A program made the translations under genes and the position numbers. This document shows, piece after piece, positions 54,953 to 63,862 of a DNA stretch of 64,000 bases. Source of the stretch: Alteromonas sp. MMG017 (GTDB taxonomy: Bacteria > Pseudomonadota > Gammaproteobacteria > Enterobacterales > Alteromonadaceae); the NCBI RefSeq assembly GCF_018100795.1, contig NZ_JAGJDY010000016.1, positions 31,573 to 95,572 of the forward strand. The letters run 5' to 3'. Each line of letters starts with the position of its first letter. The first letter of the stretch is position 1. The notes under the pieces were generated by a model, which worked only from the letters and a program-made list of their open reading frames with translations, made no database searches and was not told where the DNA came from.

Positions 54953-55342
54953 TCACTCTTCAAGCAACTGCAATACCCCACACTCTTTAACTTTTCTATC
55001 ATCTGTGCATGCCGAGGCCATCTCAGATAGTGTAAGTTTTAGCTCCTCAAGCTCTGCAATGCGATGTGTGACGTCAACCATATGTTGATGGATCAAATTG
55101 TTCACACTAGAACAACTTTTGTCGGGATTATTTTTCGTATCCAACAGCTGTTTAATTTCTATTATAGTCAAATCTAATGAGCGACATTGCTTAATGAATC
55201 GCAGTGCTCTCAACGATGACGCGTCGTAAATTCTATAGTTGCCTTCACTGCGATTGCAAGCCTCAAACAAATCCTGTTTTTCATAAAAACGGATCGTCTG
55301 AATAGAACACCCACTATTTTTTGATAGCTCACCTATTTTCAT
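54953..55342 (-). CDS. MerR-family Cd(II)/Pb(II)-type metal regulator (CadR/PbrR-like)
   Basis: A 129-residue MerR protein: MKIGELSKNSGCSIQTIRFYEKQDLF HTH, coiled coil, and metal-binding C77, C112 and C121 of the CadR/PbrR type (the usual triplet is C77, C112, C119). Thiolate ligation suggests Cd, Pb or Zn sensing. It is divergent from the transporter operon, with a MerR-type promoter between. Confidence 0.9.
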   Translation of the reverse strand: MKIGELSKNSGCSIQTIRFYEKQDLFEACNRSEGNYRIYDASSLRALRFIKQCRSLDLTIIEIKQLLDTKNNPDKSCSSVNNLIHQHMVDVTHRIAELEELKLTLSEMASACTDDRKVKECGVLQLLEE

Positions 55343-55360
55343 AAACGCGCCTTTTTGTTG

Positions 55361-55391
55361 TTGACTCTATACTAAATATAGACTTTACACT
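55361..55391 (+). promoter_or_regulatory. MerR-type promoter with 19-bp spacer
   Basis: TTGACT (55361-55366) and TACACT (55386-55391) are separated by 19 bases, the overlong spacer typical of MerR-activated promoters. The dyad TCTATA-N5-TATAGA lies in the spacer (55366-55382), the operator for the divergent MerR protein. Confidence 0.82.
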
Positions 55392-55423
55392 GTACCTATA
55401 ATTTTGGGAATAAGAGTTGAACA

Positions 55424-56059
55424 ATGAGTGGTTGCGGCTGTGAAGTGGAAATCAAAGATGCCTCACAAAAACGGGTTTTGTATTGGCTGCTTGGCATCAA
55501 TGCGACGATGTTTTTCGTTGAGATGACCGTTGGTATTTTGGCTGACTCTACTGCCTTGATAGCAGACTCTATGGATATGCTAGCGGATGCGGTTGTATAC
55601 GGCATAGGTATTTATGCTGTGGGTCAATCTATACTTTACAAAGCCAAAGCTGCGCAAATCAGTGGTTACTTTCAGCTGTTGCTGGGCGTGATCATTCTCA
55701 TTGATATTACCAGAAGATTATTCTTGGGCAGTGAGCCTATCTCATCATTAATGATAGGAATGGGGTTCATTGCACTCATTGCAAACGTCGCTTGCTTGGT
55801 GATTATTCGTAATCATAAAAACGACGAAGTACATATGCGAGCCAGCTGGATTTTTTCAGCTAACGATGTCATTGCCAACATGGGTGTCATCATCGCCGGT
55901 GTTCTAGTGGTATGGCTTGATAGCAGAGTACCGGATCTGGTTGTCGGCTGTGTAGTGTCAATAGTCGTGCTACGCGGAGCGTGGATGATCCTGAAAGACG
56001 CCAAGCAGGAAGCACTTAATAACGAAGTACAGAAATGTAGAGCGGGTGATCCACAATGA
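55424..56059 (+). CDS. CDF-superfamily cation transporter, short form
   Basis: A 211-residue protein with about six membrane segments. The N-terminus MSGCGCEVE carries a small Cys pair; ALIADSMDMLADAVVYG and SANDVIANMGVIIAG place acidic/Asn metal ligands in helices II and V, as in CDF exporters. It is shorter than CzcD and lacks the cytosolic C-terminal domain. It is the first gene of the operon behind the MerR promoter, so metal induction is expected. Confidence 0.85.
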   Translation: MSGCGCEVEIKDASQKRVLYWLLGINATMFFVEMTVGILADSTALIADSMDMLADAVVYGIGIYAVGQSILYKAKAAQISGYFQLLLGVIILIDITRRLFLGSEPISSLMIGMGFIALIANVACLVIIRNHKNDEVHMRASWIFSANDVIANMGVIIAGVLVVWLDSRVPDLVVGCVVSIVVLRGAWMILKDAKQEALNNEVQKCRAGDPQ

Positions 56060-56415
56060 CATACAATAAAGCCGTTAAGCCGCATATCGATTCCAAATTA
56101 ACCGATTACTTAGATGCAATGTCTAATAATAATGAGAGGCAGGCATTTGCAGCGCTGGAGGATGCGCATGTAATTGGTCAGCACTCTACTTATTATCATT
56201 GTTTAATCCATTATAAAATGCTGCGACATGGTTTTCTAAACAAAGATTGGAGAGCCGTTTTTGGACAAGTTATAAGAATAATTGGTGCTGCAACCAAAAC
56301 CGCTATCGGCCTTGTACCCAAAGGGAACACAGGTGGCACTAATATCAGTCCATTCAAACGACTACCGGTAAGTGCTAAAAATCAAGCGATATTGGACAAA
56401 ATCAATCATGCATAA
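56056..56415 (+). CDS. DUF3703-domain protein
   Basis: A 119-residue protein with pattern RQAFAALEDAHVIGQHSTYYHCLIHYKML and VIRIIGAATKTAIGLVPKGNTGGTNISPF, matching DUF3703 (PF12487). The family is often encoded with heavy-metal exporters and has a His-rich face. It overlaps the first CDF gene by four bases and the second by eight. Confidence 0.82.
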   Translation: MTYNKAVKPHIDSKLTDYLDAMSNNNERQAFAALEDAHVIGQHSTYYHCLIHYKMLRHGFLNKDWRAVFGQVIRIIGAATKTAIGLVPKGNTGGTNISPFKRLPVSAKNQAILDKINHA

Positions 56416-57292
56416 TCATAACCACAGTCACAGTAATAACAGCGCTTCAAAACGCATTGGCTGGGCATTTTTCTTGAATGTCGTATTTACTATCATTGAA
56501 TTTATTGGCGGATGGCTGACAAACAGCACGGCCATAATGGCTGACGCAGTACATGATTTGGGCGATAGTTTATCTATTGGCACTGCATGGGGATTGAACA
56601 AGCTAAGCGATAAAGAAGCGAACACAACATTTTCATATGGTTATAAACGATTTTCGCTGTTAGGCGCTTTGATCAACGGAATTGTTTTAACTATAGGCTC
56701 AATATGGATTTTGTTCGAGGCCATACCTAGGCTTTCAGCACCTGAAATGCCGCAAGTGGAAGGTATGTTAATGCTTTCGATATTTGGTATCGCGGTAAAT
56801 GGTTTTGCCGCATATAAACTTAGCGAAGGGAGCTCCTTAAACGAACGTATCTTAAACTGGCACTTACTTGAAGATGTATTGGGTTGGGTGGCAGTGCTGA
56901 TCGTATCGATTGTGCTGATGTTCAAGCCATGGGCAATTTTGGATCCCATTTTATCTATTGGCTTTACATTATTCATTTTATTTAATGTCGTCAGAAATCT
57001 AAAAGAAACCTTGTTGTTATTCTTGCAAGGCACGCCAGATACGACGCAGATGGTGAAAGTGCGTAAAGTACTTATGTCAAACGCTGATGTGGCGGATATA
57101 CATCATTTTCATATCTGGTCTTTGGACGGTGAACATAGCGTCATGACGGCACATGTGGTGTTGAAACAAGATGTTTCGATTACTCAATTGAGAACACTCA
57201 AAGACGAATTTCGTCACGACCTTGGTGAATTTGACTTTGTGCACACTACCATTGAAATTGAATTTGCCAGTGAAGATTGCCGTGATAAGTAA
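56408..57292 (+). CDS. CDF zinc/cobalt/cadmium efflux transporter, CzcD-like
   Basis: Start at ATG 56408, overlapping DUF3703; the 294-residue product begins MHNHNHSHSNN, a short His-rich N-terminus typical of CzcD. HxxxD metal sites: ADAVHDLGDS in helix II, and the helix V region NWHLLEDVLGW. The C-terminal cytosolic domain contains IHHFHIWSLDGEHSVMTAHVV. It exports divalent metals from cytoplasm to periplasm for CzcCBA to remove. Confidence 0.92.
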   Translation: MHNHNHSHSNNSASKRIGWAFFLNVVFTIIEFIGGWLTNSTAIMADAVHDLGDSLSIGTAWGLNKLSDKEANTTFSYGYKRFSLLGALINGIVLTIGSIWILFEAIPRLSAPEMPQVEGMLMLSIFGIAVNGFAAYKLSEGSSLNERILNWHLLEDVLGWVAVLIVSIVLMFKPWAILDPILSIGFTLFILFNVVRNLKETLLLFLQGTPDTTQMVKVRKVLMSNADVADIHHFHIWSLDGEHSVMTAHVVLKQDVSITQLRTLKDEFRHDLGEFDFVHTTIEIEFASEDCRDK

Positions 57293-57379
57293 TGTAATGG
57301 TTGAAATACTTGGTTTTGGTTGGTCGATTGGTCTTAGTTCGATAAGCTGTTAACATAAACATGATGAGAGAAGATAGAT

Positions 57380-57775
57380 ATGTTTAGTGTAAGGGTGGCA
57401 AGTTACCTGTTGATTTCGCTGATTTTGTTTCAGTCGTTTTCGGCTGTCGCTAATTCCTTGGATTTTCATTTTATCGACTCGCAACATCTAAGCGAAATAC
57501 ACGAACATCAGGCGGGAGATAACACTGTTTCTGCGAAGGCGCTTGTTCAACAGCAATCTAACGAACAACCCAATGCTGATAAAATCACCGTAGATATTTC
57601 TCATAATCCCGCTGATTGCCACCACTGTGGTCATTGTCACGGAACCCATGCTCACTGGCTTGGAAACAGCAATGGCATCGAACTCGATTCTGTTACCACC
57701 CATCACGGTTTCTATTACTTAACGAAAGTAATAGAAGGGCCCGTCACACAATTGTTACGCCCACCTAAAGCATAA
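57380..57775 (+). CDS. Cys/His-rich periplasmic protein of the metal-resistance module
   Basis: A 131-residue protein with signal peptide 1-25 (cleavage near VANS). The mature part has many histidines and a compact C80-HHC83-GHC86-HGTHAH cluster, well suited to binding Zn, Cd or Co. Its position before czcC suggests a periplasmic metal chaperone or sensor. No family is recognised with certainty, and the cysteine set is unlike CzcE. Confidence 0.75.
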   Translation: MFSVRVASYLLISLILFQSFSAVANSLDFHFIDSQHLSEIHEHQAGDNTVSAKALVQQQSNEQPNADKITVDISHNPADCHHCGHCHGTHAHWLGNSNGIELDSVTTHHGFYYLTKVIEGPVTQLLRPPKA

Positions 57776-57849
57776 CCCTGAACTAATCAAACACCGTTCG
57801 CCAACAACTTGGCGATATATATTTTTGATAATTTAGGAATAAAACAACA

Positions 57850-59169
57850 ATGAAATTTTCATTGAGTAGTCCTGTGCGTGTGCACGCTTGGGTGGTTTCC
57901 ATGATGATTGTCCTTTTGACAACACACACCGTGGTAGTAGCACAAACAAACAGTACCAACAATCTAGAAATGACGTTGCAAAGCGCCATACAGCGTACAT
58001 TAACAAATTCGCCAGAATTGCATGAGTTCACATATAGGCAACAAGCACTTGAGGGGGAAATTAAAACAGCGTCTCTCAAACCTGAGATTACAGCCGGTAT
58101 TGAACTAGAAAACTTCTTAGGTACAGGAGATGTCTCAGGAACTAAGGACACCGAGATGACTCTCACATTGTCGTCGGTCATTGAATTGGGCAATAAACTC
58201 AACTCACGTAAGGTTTTTGCTAAGGCGCAATCCACCTTAGTCGAAGCACAAAAACAAGTGCAAACCTTGGATGTTTTAGCTGAAGTGACACGTCGCTACA
58301 TCGATGTCTTAGCGCAACAAGCGCTAATTGACGCGCAACAAGAGACAGAAACTCTTGCCCGATATACCTACCACGCTGTCACAAAGCGTGTGGATGCGGG
58401 AGCATCTCCAGTATTTGAACAGCAACGTGCTGAAGCTGCATTGGCAAGAGCCAGACTGGATGTGGTGACGGCACAGCAGACTAAGCAATCAATGATAAAA
58501 AGTCTGGCTATTATGTGGGGGGAAAAAGATCCTACTTTTACTGGTGTTAAGGGTGACTTATTTACACTGCAATCATCTCCTTCATTAACCGCGCTTTTCA
58601 ACACTCTATTGAACAGTCCCAATCTTGAGGTCTATACGAAAGAATCGAGATTGCAGGCATCTCAAGTCCGCCTTACTCAAGCAGCTAATCAATCAGATTT
58701 AAGCTGGACGGCCGGAATAAGACGTATTAATGGGATTGATGATACCGCTTTCGTAGCAGGTGTCAGCATGCCGTTGTTTGCGGGAAATCGAAATATTGGT
58801 GAGTATGAAAAACAACGGGCTGTTCAAGGGCAATTGCAACAACAAAAACAGACTGCAACCCAAAACCTTTACCATCAACTAAATATGGCGCTAGTAGCGA
58901 GAAATAATGCGCTGCTCAATGTGCAGACACTACAAGACTCGATTATCCCGCCGTTAGTTCAAGCGCTGGAATTGGTAGAACAAGCCTATATCAATGGGCG
59001 CTTTAGTTATTTTGAGTGGGTCAGCACCCGTCAAGAACTACTTAATGCCAAGCAAGCCTTAATTCAGTCTGCCAAACAAGCACATCAGCGGGGGGCGGAT
59101 ATTGAATCACTCACTGCGCAACCGCTTGCTGATGCAAATGTCACATCTTCTTCGAGCGAAACTAAATGA
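57850..59169 (+). CDS. czcC: Outer-membrane factor of RND metal efflux pump, CzcC-like
   Basis: A 439-residue TolC-family protein with an N-terminal signal (to about residue 31, VVVAQ). Two helical-barrel repeats are visible: LQSAIQRTLTNSPELHE, and a second with RINGIDDTAFVAGVSMPLFAGNR, which is the CzcC beta-barrel signature. It gives the outer-membrane exit of the CzcCBA pump. Its stop overlaps the czcB start by four bases. Confidence 0.92.
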   Translation: MKFSLSSPVRVHAWVVSMMIVLLTTHTVVVAQTNSTNNLEMTLQSAIQRTLTNSPELHEFTYRQQALEGEIKTASLKPEITAGIELENFLGTGDVSGTKDTEMTLTLSSVIELGNKLNSRKVFAKAQSTLVEAQKQVQTLDVLAEVTRRYIDVLAQQALIDAQQETETLARYTYHAVTKRVDAGASPVFEQQRAEAALARARLDVVTAQQTKQSMIKSLAIMWGEKDPTFTGVKGDLFTLQSSPSLTALFNTLLNSPNLEVYTKESRLQASQVRLTQAANQSDLSWTAGIRRINGIDDTAFVAGVSMPLFAGNRNIGEYEKQRAVQGQLQQQKQTATQNLYHQLNMALVARNNALLNVQTLQDSIIPPLVQALELVEQAYINGRFSYFEWVSTRQELLNAKQALIQSAKQAHQRGADIESLTAQPLADANVTSSSSETK

Positions 59170-60104
59170 ATAACAAAACATTAATCAAGACACAAAACAC
59201 CCTGCTAACTTTCATAACATGCAGTGTGTTCATATTGCTTATAAGTCGTCCAATATGCGCATCAGAAGGCGAACATGGGGGGGAAGATAACCATGATTCC
59301 GAATTTGTACTCATCTCTGACAGTATGGCGAAAAAAATGGGAGTAATGACTCAAAGTGTCATCGCGGGACAACTCAATATCACCACAACCGTTTACGGAA
59401 ATGTGGTGACCGACCCAGCTTCACTGAGTCATATCCGTGCTAGATTCGACGGCATGGTGACTAAGGTTAACGTAAATTTAGGTAACAAGGTTGAAAAAGG
59501 CCAGACACTGGCAATCGTTGAATCCAACGAAAGCTTGAAAAGCTACCCCGTTACAGCACCGTTTTCAGGAAGCGTGATTGCGAGGCATGCCAATGAAGGC
59601 GAGTTATCTAATGGCCAAGTGCTATTTTCAATCGCAAACTATGATGACGTGTGGGCACAGCTTAAAGTCTTCCCACAACAGCTATCAGATATTGCAGAGA
59701 ATCAAAGTGTTCAACTTGGTGTGGCAGGCTCATCGTTAGAAACCACTATCCGACATATCTTACCCTCACCCGATGAAAAACCTTATATATTGGCGTATGC
59801 CAAAATAGCTAATATCTCAGGTCAGTGGCCGGTTGGCGCGGCTATCAAAGGGCTTGTCACAATCAACAAACTTGATGTCGCCATGATGGTACCTAAAGCT
59901 GCGATTCAAGAATTTGAAGGGGCATCTGTAGTATTTGTAAAAAAAGGTGAGGAATACCATCCCGTTCCCGTTATGCTTGGGCAACAAGATAGTATCAATA
60001 TCGAAGTGTTATCAGGCCTTCATATTGCAGATGTCATTGTCAGCAAGAATAGTTATCTATTTAAAGCCGATTTAGAAAAGTCGGAGGCTGGTCATGCTCA
60101 TTAA
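59166..60104 (+). CDS. czcB: Periplasmic adaptor of RND metal efflux pump, CzcB-like
   Basis: A 312-residue membrane-fusion protein with signal sequence and a His/Glu-rich start of the mature part (EGEHGGEDNHD). Lipoyl-like halves lie around RARFDGMVTKVNVNLGNKVEKGQTLAIVES and YPVTAPFSGSVIARHANEGE, then a beta-barrel domain. It links CzcA to CzcC. It is rather short for a CzcB (about 380 residues or more); the extra hairpin seems reduced. Confidence 0.9.
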   Translation: MNNKTLIKTQNTLLTFITCSVFILLISRPICASEGEHGGEDNHDSEFVLISDSMAKKMGVMTQSVIAGQLNITTTVYGNVVTDPASLSHIRARFDGMVTKVNVNLGNKVEKGQTLAIVESNESLKSYPVTAPFSGSVIARHANEGELSNGQVLFSIANYDDVWAQLKVFPQQLSDIAENQSVQLGVAGSSLETTIRHILPSPDEKPYILAYAKIANISGQWPVGAAIKGLVTINKLDVAMMVPKAAIQEFEGASVVFVKKGEEYHPVPVMLGQQDSINIEVLSGLHIADVIVSKNSYLFKADLEKSEAGHAH

Positions 60105-60157
60105 TAACACAATGCTATCTACATGGTCAGACGTCTCTGTTATTGGGGGACGAACAC

Positions 60158-63100
60158 ATGATTGAATCCATTTTACGTTTGTCCATAGAGCGACGAGGTT
60201 TAATGCTGATGTTGATCTTCCTTGTGCTGGGCATGGGGATATTCAGTTATCAAAAATTACCTATTGATGCGGTACCCGATATCACCAACGTGCAAGTGCA
60301 AATCAATACACAAGCATCGGGCTATTCGCCCTTGGAAACCGAGCAACGGATCACGTTCGTAGTAGAAACAGCATTGGCGGGATTGCCTGAACTATCCTAC
60401 ACCCGCTCTTTATCCCGCTACGGGCTATCTCAGGTAACAGCGGTATTTGATGAAGGCACTGATCTATATGTTGCGCGCAATCTCATCAATACGCGACTAG
60501 GAGCAATCAAAAGTCAGCTACCTGAAGGTTTAGAGCCTGAAATGGGTCCTATCGCTACGGGATTGGGCGAAATCTATATGTATACCTTACGAGCTGATCA
60601 AAGTGCCGTGCAAAAAAATGGTGAGCCATATGACGCAATGGCTCTTAGGGAAATTCATGACTGGATAGTAAAACCTCAGCTTGCACTCGTTAAAGGGATC
60701 ACAGAAGTAAACGCCATTGGTGGTTACGTAAAGCAATATCATGTGAATCCTGAACCACAGAAAATGCTAAATTTTGACATTAGTCTAGGAGATATCCATC
60801 TTGCTCTGGAGCGAAGTAACGCGAATCAGGGAGCGGGGTTTGTTGAGCGCAATGGACAACAAATATTGGTGCGCTCACAAGGTCAGCTCCAGACACTTAG
60901 CGATATAGAAAATGTGGTAATAAAACGCATTAATACTGTTCCCGTTGCGGTGAAAGACATTGGTAGTGTAGCTATTGGCAAAGAGCTGAGAACCGGTGCG
61001 GCAACACAGGAAGGTGAAGAGACCGTTTTAGGTACCGCAATGATGCTTGTCGGCGAAAACTCACGAGCCGTTGCCCAATCAGTTGCCAAGAAGGTGAAAG
61101 ACATCCAATCCAGCTTACCTGATGGTATTGTCATTGAGCCAGTCTACGACCGCACCCTATTGGTCGATAAAGCTATCGACACGGTTCAGAAGAATTTAGT
61201 AGAAGGAGCGTTATTAGTCATAGTGATTTTGTTCATATTACTTGGCAATATTCGCGCCGCGCTCATCACTGCGGCAGTTATTCCGCTAGCGATGTTGGCG
61301 ACCATCACAGGGATGGTTAATACCGGTGTGTCTGCCAATCTGATGAGCCTTGGGGCTTTGGACTTTGGATTAATTGTCGATGGTGCGGTGATCATCGTAG
61401 AGAACTGTATCAGGCGGTTATCCGAGTCTCAGAAGCGCACAGGTGGAGTCTTGCCACTAAAAGAGCGGCTAGAACTGGTTTTTCAAGCGACCAACGAAGT
61501 CATTCGTCCTAGCTTGTTCGGTGTATTGATTATTACTGTGGTGTATATCCCGCTGTTCTCATTGACAGGCGTTGAGGGCAAGATGTTTCAGCCAATGGCG
61601 GCAACGGTCATCATGGCGCTGATAGCAGCGATGCTGTTCTCCATTACCATTGTACCAGCGGCAGTCGCGATGTTCATGGGCGGAAAAGTCAGTGAAAAAG
61701 AAAGCTTCATTATTGTTGCAGCCAAATCCGCCTATCGCCCCATCATTCACCTTGCACTGAAATTACGCTGGATAGTGCTTGTCGGCTCAGTCGTGCTAGT
61801 AGTAGGCAGCTTATGGTTGGCAACGCGATTAGGCTCTGAGTTTGTTCCCCAACTTGACGAAGGAGACATCGCACTGCACGCCATGCGAATACCGGGCACA
61901 GGTATTGAACAAGCCGTCGCAATGCAAACAACTCTTGAATCTACCTTGATGGAATACGAACAGGTACTTACCGTGTTTGCGAAAACCGGTACCGCAGAAG
62001 TAGCTACGGATGCGATGCCGCCCAACGTAACCGATACCTTTGTGATGCTAAAACCACGAACGCAATGGCCTGATCCTGACCTATCAAAAGCTAAATTCGT
62101 GGAAACCCTTGAGCGAGACTTAGAAGCGGTGACAGGTAATAACTATGAGTTTACGCAACCTATCCAAATGCGTTTTAACGAGTTGATCAGTGGGGTAAGG
62201 GCTGATCTTGGCATTAAAGTCTTTGGAGATGATTTAACCACGCTTGTTGCCTCTGCAAACGACATCTTAACGGTTTTGCAATCAATAGACGGCGTGGCGG
62301 ATGCACGACTTGAGCAGGTCGATGATATCCCTATCTTCACTATCAATCCTAAGCCAGTCGATTTGGCACGTTATGGGTTGGACGTCGCCGACTTGCAGGA
62401 GTGGTTGGCGTCGGCCATCGGGGGTAATACCGCTGGCTTAATTTTTGAGGGAGATAGACGATTCGAGTTGCTTGTGCGATTTGATGAAGGTATTCGCACC
62501 GATTTAGATGCCATTGGCAGCACTCCTATTATTACATCCGATGGGGAATTTGTACCGTTATCAGAAGTCGCTACACTGAGTTACTCGTCTGTTCCCAATC
62601 AAATCAGTCGAGAAAACGGTAAGCGCAGAGTCGTGGTTACCGCCAATGTCAGAGAACGCGACTTAGGGAGTTTTGTTGACGAAGCAAAAATCAAAATAAC
62701 CGAACAGGTTGCACTGCCCGCAGGCTACTGGCTGGATTATGGTGGCACGTTTGAGCAACTTGAAAGTGCCAGTCAGCGACTGTCTATCGTGGTGCCTGCC
62801 ACGCTATTTCTAATACTTGTGTTACTAGTGGTGGTGTTTGGCTCATTTCGTGATGCCTTGATCATCTTTACTGGCGTGCCTTTAGCCTTAACGGGAGGTG
62901 TTTTCGCGCTCTGGATGCGTGAAATGCCACTGTCTATATCTGCCGGAGTCGGGTTTATTGCGCTCTCTGGTATTGCGGTACTAAACGGCTTAGTGATGTT
63001 GTCATTTATTAAACAGCGAGTACTAGAAACAGGTGACTTAATTAACTCAATCGTTGACGGAGCTATCACAAGATTGCGTCCGGTTTTGATGACCGCATTG

Positions 63101-63271
63101 GTAGCAAGTTTAGGCTTTATTCCCATGGCACTTAATGTCGGCACGGGCGCTGAAGTGCAAAGACCGTTGGCAACGGTAGTGATTGGCGGGATCATCTCAT
63201 CGACCATTCTAACATTGGTCGTTTTGCCTATTTTGTATCGGGTAATGCATTCGAAATCAACGAAAGTGTGA
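60158..63271 (+). CDS. czcA: Heavy-metal RND efflux permease, CzcA-like
   Basis: Start at ATG 60158 with GGGGG upstream; the 1037-residue protein then places D402, D408 and E415 in DFGLIVDGAVIIVENC, the exact numbering of CzcA's proton-relay acids. This DFG..D motif is of the Zn/Co/Cd (CzcA) type rather than Cu/Ag CusA. Twelve membrane helices and two large periplasmic domains are visible. It drives export with the proton gradient. Confidence 0.95.
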   Translation: MIESILRLSIERRGLMLMLIFLVLGMGIFSYQKLPIDAVPDITNVQVQINTQASGYSPLETEQRITFVVETALAGLPELSYTRSLSRYGLSQVTAVFDEGTDLYVARNLINTRLGAIKSQLPEGLEPEMGPIATGLGEIYMYTLRADQSAVQKNGEPYDAMALREIHDWIVKPQLALVKGITEVNAIGGYVKQYHVNPEPQKMLNFDISLGDIHLALERSNANQGAGFVERNGQQILVRSQGQLQTLSDIENVVIKRINTVPVAVKDIGSVAIGKELRTGAATQEGEETVLGTAMMLVGENSRAVAQSVAKKVKDIQSSLPDGIVIEPVYDRTLLVDKAIDTVQKNLVEGALLVIVILFILLGNIRAALITAAVIPLAMLATITGMVNTGVSANLMSLGALDFGLIVDGAVIIVENCIRRLSESQKRTGGVLPLKERLELVFQATNEVIRPSLFGVLIITVVYIPLFSLTGVEGKMFQPMAATVIMALIAAMLFSITIVPAAVAMFMGGKVSEKESFIIVAAKSAYRPIIHLALKLRWIVLVGSVVLVVGSLWLATRLGSEFVPQLDEGDIALHAMRIPGTGIEQAVAMQTTLESTLMEYEQVLTVFAKTGTAEVATDAMPPNVTDTFVMLKPRTQWPDPDLSKAKFVETLERDLEAVTGNNYEFTQPIQMRFNELISGVRADLGIKVFGDDLTTLVASANDILTVLQSIDGVADARLEQVDDIPIFTINPKPVDLARYGLDVADLQEWLASAIGGNTAGLIFEGDRRFELLVRFDEGIRTDLDAIGSTPIITSDGEFVPLSEVATLSYSSVPNQISRENGKRRVVVTANVRERDLGSFVDEAKIKITEQVALPAGYWLDYGGTFEQLESASQRLSIVVPATLFLILVLLVVVFGSFRDALIIFTGVPLALTGGVFALWMREMPLSISAGVGFIALSGIAVLNGLVMLSFIKQRVLETGDLINSIVDGAITRLRPVLMTALVASLGFIPMALNVGTGAEVQRPLATVVIGGIISSTILTLVVLPILYRVMHSKSTKV

Positions 63272-63276
63272 TTGTT

Positions 63277-63309
63277 AAGCACCGTATTGAAGAAGATACG
63301 GTGCTTTTC
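63277..63309 (+). terminator. Rho-independent terminator after czcA
   Basis: A perfect 11-bp stem (AAGCACCGTAT and ATACGGTGCTT, 63277-63306) with 8-base loop, followed by TTTTC. Confidence 0.88.
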
Positions 63310-63634
63310 GTCTTAAAATTCAAAATAATTGAAAATGATCACTGGATAGTGTGTTCACCAATAAGGAACTGATTATCCAGAATGCTACGATTGCCACTAT
63401 TTCAATCAAGGTGGAATGAAGATCCGCGAATGACATAAACATCTTCGGCAGGTTTAACGCTCGTCTGTCCGCTTAGGTTCACATCTGCCTTCCAGAGAAG
63501 TTCTTTTAAACGGCTGCAATTGGCAAATAGCGGACATAGTTTTGAACGAACTAAGAGTGAAAAGCTGGTTGTCATAAATGTTGCTCTGGCAACGGGCTCA
63601 ACGGAGCAATGGAGACGTGAGTGGCTTTCGAAGG
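63310..63634. other. 325-base region without a convincing gene
   Basis: A minus-strand open frame (63402-63644) is present but its translation has no domain-like pattern and no ribosome site. The 15-mer near-repeat described at 54782 lies at 63512-63526. Otherwise nothing. Confidence 0.4.
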
Positions 63635-63862
63635 TTAGAGCCAAATGTCTGTATCTTGTCCTCCGATAATGGCCATGACCTCAACAATATTGCTGCGGAT
63701 TCGAAAATAAATTGAATCTGAACCACACGGACAACGTCGATAGCCGGCACGAATATTGTCTACAGATAGGTAAGCATTGGGGTTGCTTGCTACGCGCTTA
63801 AATGCATCAAAAAACGCATCGTAATACAAATCAGCTTGTTGTTCACCGAAGTTGTATCTGGT
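63635..63862 (-). pseudogene. Decayed ParE/RelE-superfamily toxin fragment
   Basis: From the stop codon just above 63862 the frame reads TRYNFGEQQADLYYDAFFDA, then DNIRAGYRRCPCGSDSIYF and VEVMAIIGGQD, the C-terminal three quarters of a ParE toxin. The usual start region is missing: upstream a KVSAA-like stretch is in another frame, consistent with a deletion and frameshift. No antitoxin gene is visible to the window end. Confidence 0.65.

Noticed and set aside
63402..63644. 80-residue minus-strand open frame after czcA
   Set aside because: No ribosome site, no recognisable domain and relic-like surroundings.
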